Assembly (NCBI GenBank): GCA_002344215.1
Contig: DDSV01000027.1
Span: 52,042 to 116,041 of the forward strand
Reading direction: 5' to 3'
Source of the DNA: Akkermansiaceae bacterium UBA2381
GTDB lineage: Bacteria; Verrucomicrobiota; Verrucomicrobiia; Verrucomicrobiales; DEV007
Length of the DNA: 64,000 nt
Shown here: piece by piece, positions 42,568 to 50,268 of the stretch
Position numbering within the stretch: the stretch's first letter is position 1
Layout: each line of letters begins with the position of its first letter
Notes under the pieces: model-generated
What the model was told of the DNA's origin: nothing
What the model saw: the letters and a program-made list of their open reading frames with translations, nothing else
Database searches by the model: none
Translations under genes and position numbers: made by a program

Positions 42568-43539
42568 TCAGCGTGTCGCCACTTCACCGGTCTTGTGATA
42601 GGCATTGTACTTCGAAGTGGGGACGATCAGTTCGGCGCCTGGGAAAATGACAGTACTGCTGCCGAGGCGGTTAACGCGCTGCAACTCGGGCATGGTCGTG
42701 AAGAAGTCGCGGGCCAGGGCATAGAGGTTGTCACCCTTGTTCACCGTGTAGTAGCCATAGGTCTCGTTGGGACGGAGCAGTTCGTTGTCATACTCGAAGG
42801 CATTCGATTGCTCATTTTTAGGGGTCGAGGCCGGAGTCGAGGAATTCGAGGCGGTCTGGGCGGAAGGGACCTTCAACTTCTGGCCGAGGCTGATGGTATC
42901 GGAACGAAGACCGTTGGCGGACTTCAGGCTGGGAACGGAGGTGTTGTATTTTTTGGCGACGGAAGTCAGGGTATCACCCTTCCCAACAGTGTGAACGACG
43001 GCACTTGCTGTCGGAGGAACCGGCGGAGCGGGAACTTTTTTCGTCTCACCCACGACAATGGCGGATTGCTTGACCTCGACTGGCTTGCCCGCATCGGCAA
43101 CTGTTCCGGTTCCAGCGCTCAGGGGCGTCGTCGCCTGGCTAATCGTGGCCTCGCCACCCGGAATAATCAGAGTCTCGCCAATATAGATAGGCTGACCTTC
43201 ACTGAGACGATTTGCTTCAAGGAGGCCTTTCCGATCAACTTTGAACTTCTCAGCAATCTTACCGAGCGTGTCACCGTCCTTGATGACATAGGTCTGACCG
43301 ACTGAAGTGCTGGCATAGGTGGAGGTGCCTCCTGCGTTCGTCGCCTCGCGGGTGGCTTCCTTATTGTAGGAATAGGAACTTCCGCTGTCCGAGAGCGACG
43401 CCTCAACCGAGGACAAACGGGCTTCGAGAGAAGTGATTTTGGAGTTCAGCGTCTCCAGGGTGGTCTCGGCCGCACCGAGAGTCTGGGCGAGAAAAGCTGA
43501 AGCCGAGAGAATGGTCAGGGTGGTCGCAATTCGATTCAT
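42568..43539 (-). CDS. Exported protein with three LysM domains
   Basis: 323 residues. Signal peptide (about 1-22), a coiled-coil stretch (LETLNSKITSLEARLSSVEASL), then three LysM repeats: TYVIKDGDTLGKIAEKFKVD (about 79-125), VHTVGKGDTLTSVAKKYNTS (about 187-228) and YYTVNKGDNLYALARDFFTT (about 262-305), separated by Ser/Ala/Thr linkers. LysM modules bind the GlcNAc backbone of peptidoglycan. There is no catalytic domain, so it is likely a wall-bound structural or morphogenetic factor. Confidence 0.9.
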   Translation of the reverse strand: MNRIATTLTILSASAFLAQTLGAAETTLETLNSKITSLEARLSSVEASLSDSGSSYSYNKEATREATNAGGTSTYASTSVGQTYVIKDGDTLGKIAEKFKVDRKGLLEANRLSEGQPIYIGETLIIPGGEATISQATTPLSAGTGTVADAGKPVEVKQSAIVVGETKKVPAPPVPPTASAVVHTVGKGDTLTSVAKKYNTSVPSLKSANGLRSDTISLGQKLKVPSAQTASNSSTPASTPKNEQSNAFEYDNELLRPNETYGYYTVNKGDNLYALARDFFTTMPELQRVNRLGSSTVIFPGAELIVPTSKYNAYHKTGEVATR

Positions 43540-43774
43540 GTGGAGAGTTTATAACATCTTAATATTTCGCACAAGATAAAATTTAGTATTTCTTAATTAA
43601 TTTTTAAACTTCACTCATCTCAATTATGATTTTTATCATTTAATTGAAAATTCCCCTAAATAACCGGTCTTTCGCGGGCTTTTGGTAAAAGGTCGCTCCT
43701 TCTTGAGCTCTCGCCGCATCGTTCAAAAAACCTTGATACTTGCTCCCCTGCCCCGAAACCGCTAGTTATCGGGC
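43540..43774. other. AT-rich divergent promoter region
   Basis: The 235-base gap between lysM and the MBL gene is AT-rich (about 43545-43660 nearly three-quarters A/T) while neighbours are GC-rich. On the minus strand TTGTGC (43569-43574) and TATAAA (43548-43553) with a 15-base spacer may be the lysM promoter. The plus-strand promoter is not obvious. Confidence 0.45.
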
Positions 43775-45166
43775 ATGAAGATTACTTTTTGCGGTGCGGC
43801 GGAAACGACGACGGGTTCACAGCATCTCATCGACATCAACGGTTCCCGCATCCTCCTCGACTGCGGTCTGTATCAGGGGCACCGCAGTGAGGCCGACGAA
43901 CGCAACCGGCACTTCAACTTCGATCCCGCCAGCTTGGACGCCGTCATTCTTTCGCATGCGCACATTGACCACAGTGGTAATCTCCCCTCGCTCACCAGCA
44001 ACGGATTCAAGGGCAATATCTACTCGACCTTCGCGACACGCGACCTTTGCCAGATCATGCTGGCCGATGCCGCCCGCATTCAGGCGGGAGACCTGAAATG
44101 GCTGAACAAACATCGCGCCCGTGAGGGTAAACCGGAAATCGAGCCTCTCTACACCGAGATGGAGGCGGAGGAATGTGTGCGGCAGTTTGTCACGATAGGC
44201 TACGAACGGTCCATACCCGTTGCTGACGGGGTGACCCTCACCTTCATCGACGCAGGCCACATTCTCGGGGCGGCTCAGGTTGTCCTCGATCTTGTCGAGA
44301 ACGGACACCGGAAACGGCTCCTCTTTTCCGGTGATGTCGGGCGCGGCAACAACGAACTCCTCCGGGACCCGGCCGTGCCCGAGGACGTAGACTACCTCAT
44401 CATGGAGAGCACCTACGGGAACCGGGAGCACGAGCTTCCCACCCAGGCCAACGAACTCCTCCGCGACATCCTTGTGCGCGCCCTCGATAAAAAGGGAAAA
44501 GTTATCATCCCGGCCTTTGCCGTCGAGCGCACGCAGCAGCTCATTTTTGTGCTCCACCGGCTCTTCGAGGACGGTCAAATACCCGACGTGCCCATCTTCG
44601 TCGATAGTCCCCTCGCGGTCGGAGCGACGGAAATCTTCCGTCTGCATCCCGAGTGCTTCAATGAGGAGGTCTACCGGTTCCTCTTTGAAAAACGTGACCC
44701 CTTTGGCTTCGAAAATCTCACCCTTATCCGGAAAGTGAACGATTCCAAAGCTCTTAACGACATCCAAGAACCCGCCATTATCATTTCCGCCTCGGGTATG
44801 TGTGAGGCCGGCCGTGTCCTCCACCATCTCCGCAATAATATCGGAGATCCCAAAAACACCGTTCTCTTTGTGGGATATTGCGCTGAGAACACTCTCGGGG
44901 CAAAAATACGCAATGGTCAGAAGGAAGTCCCCATTCTTGGAGACTCTTTTAAAGTGCGGGCCGACATTCAGATTCTCGATTCTTTTAGCGGCCATGCCGA
45001 CCGCAGCGAATTGTTGAACTATTTCGACACCATGACCGGGAAGAAAGAACGTGTCTTCCTCGTCCACGGGGAGAAGGAACAATCACACGCGCTATGCGAG
45101 ACATTGAAAGCGCGGCACCCGGGACAGATCGAAGTGCCGGTCTGGAAATCGAGTGTGGAGTTGTGA
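43775..45166 (+). CDS. Metallo-beta-lactamase / beta-CASP RNase-like protein
   Basis: 463 residues. The zinc motif HAHIDHSGN gives His61, His63, Asp65 and His66; GHILGAAQVVLD and the GDVGRGNNELLRDP motif follow, and the beta-CASP insertion has SASGMCEAGRVLHHLRNNI. The C-terminal part ends in LVHGEKEQSHAL (final His motif). The family includes RNase J-like and CPSF73/YSH1-like nucleases that cleave RNA; bacterial members of this size, often called exoribonuclease-like, have uncertain substrates. Expected to be cytoplasmic. Confidence 0.9.
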   Translation: MKITFCGAAETTTGSQHLIDINGSRILLDCGLYQGHRSEADERNRHFNFDPASLDAVILSHAHIDHSGNLPSLTSNGFKGNIYSTFATRDLCQIMLADAARIQAGDLKWLNKHRAREGKPEIEPLYTEMEAEECVRQFVTIGYERSIPVADGVTLTFIDAGHILGAAQVVLDLVENGHRKRLLFSGDVGRGNNELLRDPAVPEDVDYLIMESTYGNREHELPTQANELLRDILVRALDKKGKVIIPAFAVERTQQLIFVLHRLFEDGQIPDVPIFVDSPLAVGATEIFRLHPECFNEEVYRFLFEKRDPFGFENLTLIRKVNDSKALNDIQEPAIIISASGMCEAGRVLHHLRNNIGDPKNTVLFVGYCAENTLGAKIRNGQKEVPILGDSFKVRADIQILDSFSGHADRSELLNYFDTMTGKKERVFLVHGEKEQSHALCETLKARHPGQIEVPVWKSSVEL

Positions 45167-45182
45167 GACGCAAAGCCGACTT

Positions 45183-45473
45183 TTACGAGCCCCCCTTCCC
45201 CCGTGGCGGAGGATAGATCGAAGGTCCGCGGATGCCGGGGTGGGATTCACTGGTTCGCCGGGTTTCGAGATGGGCGGGATTTGCCAGCCCGACAAGGAAT
45301 TCACTGACGGCGCGCGGATCCGGCCGGGTTCCGGTCCTCGCTTCCACGGTGGCGGAGATCAGCTCATGAAGAACCACATCACGACGCTTGACGAGGTCGC
45401 GCCACGCCTCAGGGATCGTCGCAGCGGCACGCGTTGCCGGATTAAAGTCAGAGGCATTTCCTTCGTATGTCAT
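45183..45473 (-). CDS. Hypothetical protein (96 aa)
   Basis: A frame open well upstream contains the ATG at 45473 that starts MTYEGNASDFNPATRAA; 96 residues follow with balanced composition (helical WRDLVKRRDVVLHELISATVEARTG and a Gly-Pro-rich tail). The frame further upstream (to 45770) overlaps the glycogen synthase gene and looks non-coding. No RBS is evident. Weak support, but the residue usage looks protein-like. Confidence 0.45.
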   Translation of the reverse strand: MTYEGNASDFNPATRAAATIPEAWRDLVKRRDVVLHELISATVEARTGTRPDPRAVSEFLVGLANPAHLETRRTSESHPGIRGPSIYPPPRGKGGS

Positions 45474-45549
45474 CGTTTTGGGAAAGGATCCAAGGGGAAG
45501 AGCAGTTTTGATGCCGGTTTCACGCTTGTCGATCACACCCGGGACTTGA

Positions 45550-45568
45550 GGCAAGCGGGGCGCTTGCC
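45550..45568. repeat. Perfect stem-loop in intergenic region
   Basis: GGCAAGCG-GGG-CGCTTGCC forms an 8-base perfect stem with a 3-base loop in the gap before the glycogen synthase gene. No U-run follows. Related in look to the palindromes at 30012-30067; possibly a REP-type element. Confidence 0.5.
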
Positions 45569-45701
45569 CTACATGGAAATATCCCGACCCTCCATTCGCA
45601 GACTCTGTAGGGCGACCGCACCGGTTGCCGGGGGAACCAAGGGGAAGACATTCCGCCTTCGTCCTTGAATTCCCCCTCAAAACCGCTCTCTTGATAAAGC
45701 G

Positions 45702-46907
45702 ATGAAATCCCTTTTTCTCACTAACGAATACCCCCCCTACGTTTACGGAGGAGCCGGTATCCATGTTCAATACCTCTCTCGGGAACTTGCGAAACTCTGC
45801 GAAGTGGAAGTGAGATGTTTTGGTGACCAGAAAATCACCGGGGAGAATCCCGAGGTCCTCGGTGTAACTTCCGACAGCTCATCCTACACGGCTCCGAAGG
45901 CCATCCAGTCGGTTTTTGCGGCCCTCCAAAAATGCCTCGACTTTAATACGCAGGAGATCACGGCGGATGTCGTTCATCTCCACACCTGGTATTCCCACTT
46001 CGGCGGGATTCTCGCCCACCTGAACTACGGGATCCCCATGGTTCTGACGGTGCATTCGCTTGAGCCTCTTCGACCCTGGAAACGCGAGCAACTCGGAGGC
46101 GGGTATGACTTCACCCTCTGGCTTGAGAAATCCGCCATCGAAATGGCGGACGCGGTCATCGCCGTTTCGCACGAAACCAGACAGGACATCCTGCGTCTCT
46201 TCGATGTGCCTGCTGAGCGAGTTCATGTCATCTACAACGGGATCGATCCGGACGAGTATTGCCCCACCTACGACACGACGGTCCTTGAAAAATGGGGCAT
46301 CGACCCCGAGGTGCCGTTTGTCCTTTTTGTCGGACGCATCACCCGCCAGAAGGGAATCGTTCATCTCGTCAATGCGATCCGGCATCTCGATCCCGGAACT
46401 CAAATCGTCCTCTGTGCCGGAGCGCCGGACACCCCGGAGATCAAGGCGGAAATGGAAGCCGCGATTGAAGCCGCCCGGGCAACCTTTGAGGGACACATTG
46501 TCTGGATACAGGACATGCTGCCCACGCCGGAAAAGATCGTTCTTTACAGCCATGCGCGGGTCTTCTGCACTCCTTCAATTTACGAGCCCTTCGGCATCAT
46601 CAACCTCGAGGCGATGGCCTGTGAAACGCCGGTGGTGGGCTCTCATGTCGGGGGTATGAAGGAGATTATCCTCCCCGGTGAAACGGGATTGCTGATCCCG
46701 CTCGCCCAGCAAACGGAGTCTCCCTTCGAGGCCATCCATCCCGAAGTCTTCGCGCACGACCTTGCCTACGGAATCAACACTCTCATGCGCGACCCTGCTC
46801 GCTGCGCCGAGATGGGACGCGCCGGAAGAGAGCGTGTTCTCGAAAAATTCAGCTGGGCCGAGATTGCCCGGGAGACCCTCGATCTTTACCGGAAAATCAC
46901 GAAGTGA
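45702..46907 (+). CDS. glgA: GT4 glycogen synthase of the actinobacterial type (GlgA/GlgM)
   Basis: 401 residues. The start MKSLFLTNEYPPYVYGGAGIHVQYLSRELAKL matches GlgA of the Corynebacterium/Mycobacterium group; FVGRITRQKGIVHLV and the retaining-GT4 motif YEPFGIINLEAMA (Glu-x7-Glu) follow, with ETPVVGSHVGGMKEII. The family transfers glucose from ADP-glucose (or GDP-glucose) to glycogen or to glucose-1-phosphate to make maltose-1-phosphate. It differs from GT5 GlgA of most bacteria. No glgC or glgE is near, so the in vivo product is uncertain. Confidence 0.87.
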   Translation: MKSLFLTNEYPPYVYGGAGIHVQYLSRELAKLCEVEVRCFGDQKITGENPEVLGVTSDSSSYTAPKAIQSVFAALQKCLDFNTQEITADVVHLHTWYSHFGGILAHLNYGIPMVLTVHSLEPLRPWKREQLGGGYDFTLWLEKSAIEMADAVIAVSHETRQDILRLFDVPAERVHVIYNGIDPDEYCPTYDTTVLEKWGIDPEVPFVLFVGRITRQKGIVHLVNAIRHLDPGTQIVLCAGAPDTPEIKAEMEAAIEAARATFEGHIVWIQDMLPTPEKIVLYSHARVFCTPSIYEPFGIINLEAMACETPVVGSHVGGMKEIILPGETGLLIPLAQQTESPFEAIHPEVFAHDLAYGINTLMRDPARCAEMGRAGRERVLEKFSWAEIARETLDLYRKITK

Positions 46908-46959
46908 CCGCTTTGCGGGACTTGCCCGATGCAGGGTCGGAGCGCTACCTTCGCGCCCG

Positions 46960-48150
46960 ATGATGCGTCTCCTTCCCTCACTCTCTCTTTCCGTCTTCTT
47001 TTTTCTCCCCCTCGCTCCCCTCCTCCGGGCCGAGCCCTGGACCGAACCTCTTGCCCAGCTCCGCCAGGTCGGACCCGAAGGCGCGGGCAATACCGAGGCC
47101 GCCGCCGCCTGGAACGAATTGACGGCCCTGGGGTCGGAAGTGATTGTCCCCGTCCTCACTGCCATGGAAGGGGCCGGGCCGCTCTCCCGCAACTGGATGC
47201 GGACGGCGGTGGAAACGGTCTTCGAACGCGAGCTGAAAGCAAAAACCGACCTGCCATCAGAAGCCATCAAGGCCTTCCTGCTTGATCGGGAGAACGAACC
47301 GAACGCCCGCCGTCTCGCCTTTGACCTCTTCAGCCAGGTGGCCCCGGAGGAAGCCGCCGCCCTCGTTCCGGGCATGATAAATGATCCGAGCCCGGGCCTG
47401 CGTCGCGACGCCGTTGCCAAACTGCTCGCCGAGGGAAAAGCCCAGCTTGAGGCCAATGAAAAGGAGAAGAGTCTCGCGACACTCAAGGCGGCGCTCGACG
47501 GTGCCCGTGATGCCGACCAGATCGATGCGGTCACGAAACTGCTTCGCGAAAAGCTGGAGCAAAAGGTGGACCTCCCCAAACACTTCGGCTTTCTCTCGCA
47601 CTGGCATCTTATCGGTCCCTTTGACAACACCGATCGAGCCGGCTTTGAACGTGTCTACTCGCCCGAGACTGAAATCAACCTGAGCGCCGAATACGAGAGA
47701 AAGGAAGCCAAGCCCGTCAAATGGCAGGAGTATGCGACCCCGGATGACTACGGCAAGGTCGACTTCAACACCCCCTACGGCCCTCTCAAACAGGTCACCG
47801 GATACGCCTACACCGAGTTCAACGCCGCCGAGTCACGGGACGCCGAGATTCGCCTGGGCTGTAAAAACGCGTGGAAGGTCTGGTTTAACGGTGAGTTTCT
47901 CTTCGGGCGGGATGAGTACCACCGCGGTCAGCGCATTGATCAGTATTCCCTGCCGGTAAAACTGAAGCAGGGTAAGAACACGATTCTCGTCAAAGCCTGC
48001 CAGAACGAGCAGGAACAGGATTGGACCGCCCAGTGGGAATTCCAGCTCCGCGTGTGCGATGCCACCGGCACGGCCATTCTCGCCACCGACCGCAAGCCGA
48101 CTCCTGAGAAGGTGGCCCCGGTGCGGAGGCGGCCGGTGAAGAGCGAGTAG
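46960..48150 (+). CDS. Exported helical-repeat and beta-sandwich protein
   Basis: 396 residues from ATG 46960 (the frame is open upstream to 46762, inside glgA). Signal peptide about 1-24. Residues 30-170 are HEAT-like helices (ALGSEVIVPVLTAMEGAGPLSRNWMRT; EPNARRLAFDLFSQVAPEEAAALVPG). Residues 205-360 form a beta-sandwich like the sugar-binding domain of glycosidases or PA14-like folds (FLSHWHLIGPFDNTDRAGF; DAEIRLGCKNAWKVWFNGEFLFGRDEYHR; GKNTILVKACQNEQEQDW). Similar arrangements are frequent in planctomycete/verrucomicrobial secreted proteins; 66 bases separate it from the PQQ-propeller gene. Confidence 0.78.
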   Translation: MMRLLPSLSLSVFFFLPLAPLLRAEPWTEPLAQLRQVGPEGAGNTEAAAAWNELTALGSEVIVPVLTAMEGAGPLSRNWMRTAVETVFERELKAKTDLPSEAIKAFLLDRENEPNARRLAFDLFSQVAPEEAAALVPGMINDPSPGLRRDAVAKLLAEGKAQLEANEKEKSLATLKAALDGARDADQIDAVTKLLREKLEQKVDLPKHFGFLSHWHLIGPFDNTDRAGFERVYSPETEINLSAEYERKEAKPVKWQEYATPDDYGKVDFNTPYGPLKQVTGYAYTEFNAAESRDAEIRLGCKNAWKVWFNGEFLFGRDEYHRGQRIDQYSLPVKLKQGKNTILVKACQNEQEQDWTAQWEFQLRVCDATGTAILATDRKPTPEKVAPVRRRPVKSE

Positions 48151-48216
48151 CTGGTAGCTGTTTTGCTTTTTAGCTCCTCACCCATCGACAATCAAAATTT
48201 CGAAAATCTCATTTCC

Positions 48217-49422
48217 ATGCGCCCCCTTTTCACCCTCCTCTCCTTCTGCTTCCTATCTCTCTCCACCACCCGTGCCGACTGGCTCAACTTCCGCGGCCCG
48301 CAGGGTTCGGGCTATGCCCCCGGCATCACCAAAACCGTCGGCGAACTGAGCGAAAAGACCCTCGCCTGGAAGGCCGCCCTGCCCGGGCGCGGTCTCGGAA
48401 GTCCGATCGTGGTGGGAGACAAAGTTTTCGTCACCGCAGCGAGCGGGCCGGAGCAGCAGCAACTCCACGTTTTGTGTTTCTCTGCCGCCGACGGATCCCC
48501 GCTCTGGGAGCGTCGCTTCTGGGCGACGGGGCGCACCATGTCGCACAGCAAAACCTGCGTCGCCGCCCCAACCCCCGCGAGCGACGGCGAGCGGATCTAC
48601 GCGCTTTATTCCTCAAACGACCTCGTCTGTCTCGATCTGGAGGGGAGGGTCGTCTGGATACGCGGTCTCACCCTCGACTACCCGAACGCTTCGAACAGCC
48701 TCGGCATGGCCGCGTCTCCCCTTGTGGTCGGTGACACTCTCGTCGCGCAGATTGAAAACGATTCCGAGTCCTTTGCCGCCGGCTTTGATCTCCTCACCGG
48801 GGTAAACAAGTGGAAACTCGACCGGCCCAAATCGGCCAACTGGACTTCTCCCACCGTTCTGGAAAAGGATGGCGAATTCATCGTCGCGCTGCAGTCGAGT
48901 GAGGGGGTCCAGGGATTGGTCCCCGCGACCGGCTCTTCCGTGTTCAAACTTGCCGGAGGTGCCGCCACCATGCCCTCAGGTGCCGCCGTCGGCGACGAAC
49001 TCTACACGCCCTCCAATGGTCTCACGGCTGTAAAACTTGGCGCCTCGGGCGCTGAACCGGCAAAACTCTGGAATCAGTCGAACCAACGCCCGGGCACAGC
49101 AAGTGTGCTCGTTGTCGGCGAAAAGATCTTTCTCATCAACAACGCCGGAGTCCTCACCTGCGTGGAGCGGAAGACGGGAACTGAACTCTGGGGGATCCGC
49201 CTGGAGGGCCCCTTCAGCGGGAGCCCGGTCGCCGGAGCCGATGGAAAACTCTACATTTTCGGCGAAACCGGGATCGGTCAGGTCATCGATCCGGGCGGAG
49301 AAAAAGGAGTCATCACCAGCCGAATCGAGCTTGGCGAGACGATTCTCAGCACTCCTGCCCTCGACGAAGGGTCGCTTTTTATCCGAAGCGACGGCCATCT
49401 CTGGAAATTTAGTGCCAAGTGA
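48217..49422 (+). CDS. Exported PQQ-like beta-propeller protein
   Basis: 401 residues from ATG 48217, which starts a signal peptide (MRPLFTLLSFCFLSLSTTRA). Repeats of the quinoprotein type follow: DWLNFRGPQGSG, WKAALPGRGLGSPIVVGDKVFVTAA, DGSPLWERRFWATG, GLTLDYPNASNSLGMAASPLVVGDTLVAQ, each a strand quartet with the W-x-G pattern. Many such proteins occur in Planctomycetota and Verrucomicrobia and bind or scaffold rather than hold PQQ. It follows the HEAT-sandwich gene on the same strand and may be co-transcribed. Confidence 0.85.
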   Translation: MRPLFTLLSFCFLSLSTTRADWLNFRGPQGSGYAPGITKTVGELSEKTLAWKAALPGRGLGSPIVVGDKVFVTAASGPEQQQLHVLCFSAADGSPLWERRFWATGRTMSHSKTCVAAPTPASDGERIYALYSSNDLVCLDLEGRVVWIRGLTLDYPNASNSLGMAASPLVVGDTLVAQIENDSESFAAGFDLLTGVNKWKLDRPKSANWTSPTVLEKDGEFIVALQSSEGVQGLVPATGSSVFKLAGGAATMPSGAAVGDELYTPSNGLTAVKLGASGAEPAKLWNQSNQRPGTASVLVVGEKIFLINNAGVLTCVERKTGTELWGIRLEGPFSGSPVAGADGKLYIFGETGIGQVIDPGGEKGVITSRIELGETILSTPALDEGSLFIRSDGHLWKFSAK

Positions 49423-49459
49423 GACGCGCCTAATCGATCGGATAGGACGTAACTATCTG

Positions 49460-49687
49460 ATGATGAGTGCGGTCAGACCCTACGCCGTGGGATCCACGGT
49501 AAAGTGGCGACTTGGTGGAACCGAGTATGCCGGCATCATCGTGTCCGTGCGCCTCGATCCCGAACTCACGGAATCCTTTCCGCAAGCGGCAAAGGACCAA
49601 ATGAAAGCGTCAGAGCCTGTCTATGCGATCGCCTTAAGTGACCATTCAGTTGTCACCAGATACCATAGTGACCTTGTTCTGGTTTGA
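49460..49687 (+). CDS. Small hypothetical protein (75 aa)
   Basis: ATG at 49460 (and 49463) starts a 75-residue frame in the gap after the propeller gene: MMSAVRPYAVGSTVKWRLGGTEYAGIIVSVRLD and ending HSDLVLV. A small beta-rich fold with SH3-like strands (VGSTVKWRLGGTEYAGIIV) is plausible. No hydrophobic segment. No RBS or family recognised; the composition looks coding. Confidence 0.5.
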   Translation: MMSAVRPYAVGSTVKWRLGGTEYAGIIVSVRLDPELTESFPQAAKDQMKASEPVYAIALSDHSVVTRYHSDLVLV

Positions 49688-49830
49688 TTCGGAAGGAGTC
49701 CTCAACTCCCCGGTGTGACCATCACCTTTCGGAACTTATTCCGCAGAAGGGTCCCTGCTCAAAAATTACAGTTATTATTGAATTTGTAATATTTTTGTGC
49801 GATTTTCCGAGTGGTTCCCCTCCCACCCTG

Positions 49831-50226
49831 ATGTTTCTCCATTCCAACGGCTCCCACACGTACCGCGCGATGACGCTGGTCGAAGTCACCCTTGTCCTTG
49901 CCACCATTCTCGGACTGGTCAGTGTTACCTTTATCGGCGCGGCTTCCTACAAAAACGGAGCTAACCGGGCTCTTTGCGTTCACCAGGTGGCCAACGTCCA
50001 GAAGGCAATGCGATGCTACTGCAATTTCTACGAACTGGAACCACTTGAACCAGTCACCGACCTTAAAAAACGGATCATTAAGGATTCCAAGTTCTTTTAC
50101 GTTGAGCCCTCCTGCCCCTCCCAAGGAACCTACACTTATTTTAAAGACACCGTTCCCAACGTCGGCGAGCTCTTCATCCAGTGCTCCATCCCGGATCACG
50201 GGCCCAAAGACACCTATAGCTGGTGA
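49831..50226 (+). CDS. Type IV pilin-like / type II secretion pseudopilin
   Basis: 131 residues from ATG 49831; the frame upstream looks non-coding. The class III signal reads YRAMTLVEVTLVLATILGLVSVTF: Ala precedes the usual cleavage point and Glu at the fifth position follows (MTLVE in place of FTLIE), and a hydrophobic alpha1 helix follows. The C-terminal domain holds cysteines (CVHQ, CYC, CPSQ, CSIPD) that could form disulfides. It is alone, with no pilus or secretion genes near, so it is likely part of a dispersed pseudopilin set, as in Verrucomicrobia. Confidence 0.75.
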   Translation: MFLHSNGSHTYRAMTLVEVTLVLATILGLVSVTFIGAASYKNGANRALCVHQVANVQKAMRCYCNFYELEPLEPVTDLKKRIIKDSKFFYVEPSCPSQGTYTYFKDTVPNVGELFIQCSIPDHGPKDTYSW

Positions 50227-50268
50227 TACTCAGGGGAGAGCTTCCCGAATTCAGGGGCAAGCCCTCGA

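Noticed and set aside
45474..45770. N-terminal extension of the 96-aa hypothetical
   Set aside because: It overlaps the glycogen synthase start and contains the palindrome at 45550; it looks non-coding.
46575..47630. 351-residue minus frame opposite the glgA/HEAT genes
   Set aside because: Ser/Arg-rich low-complexity translation, antisense to two well-supported genes.
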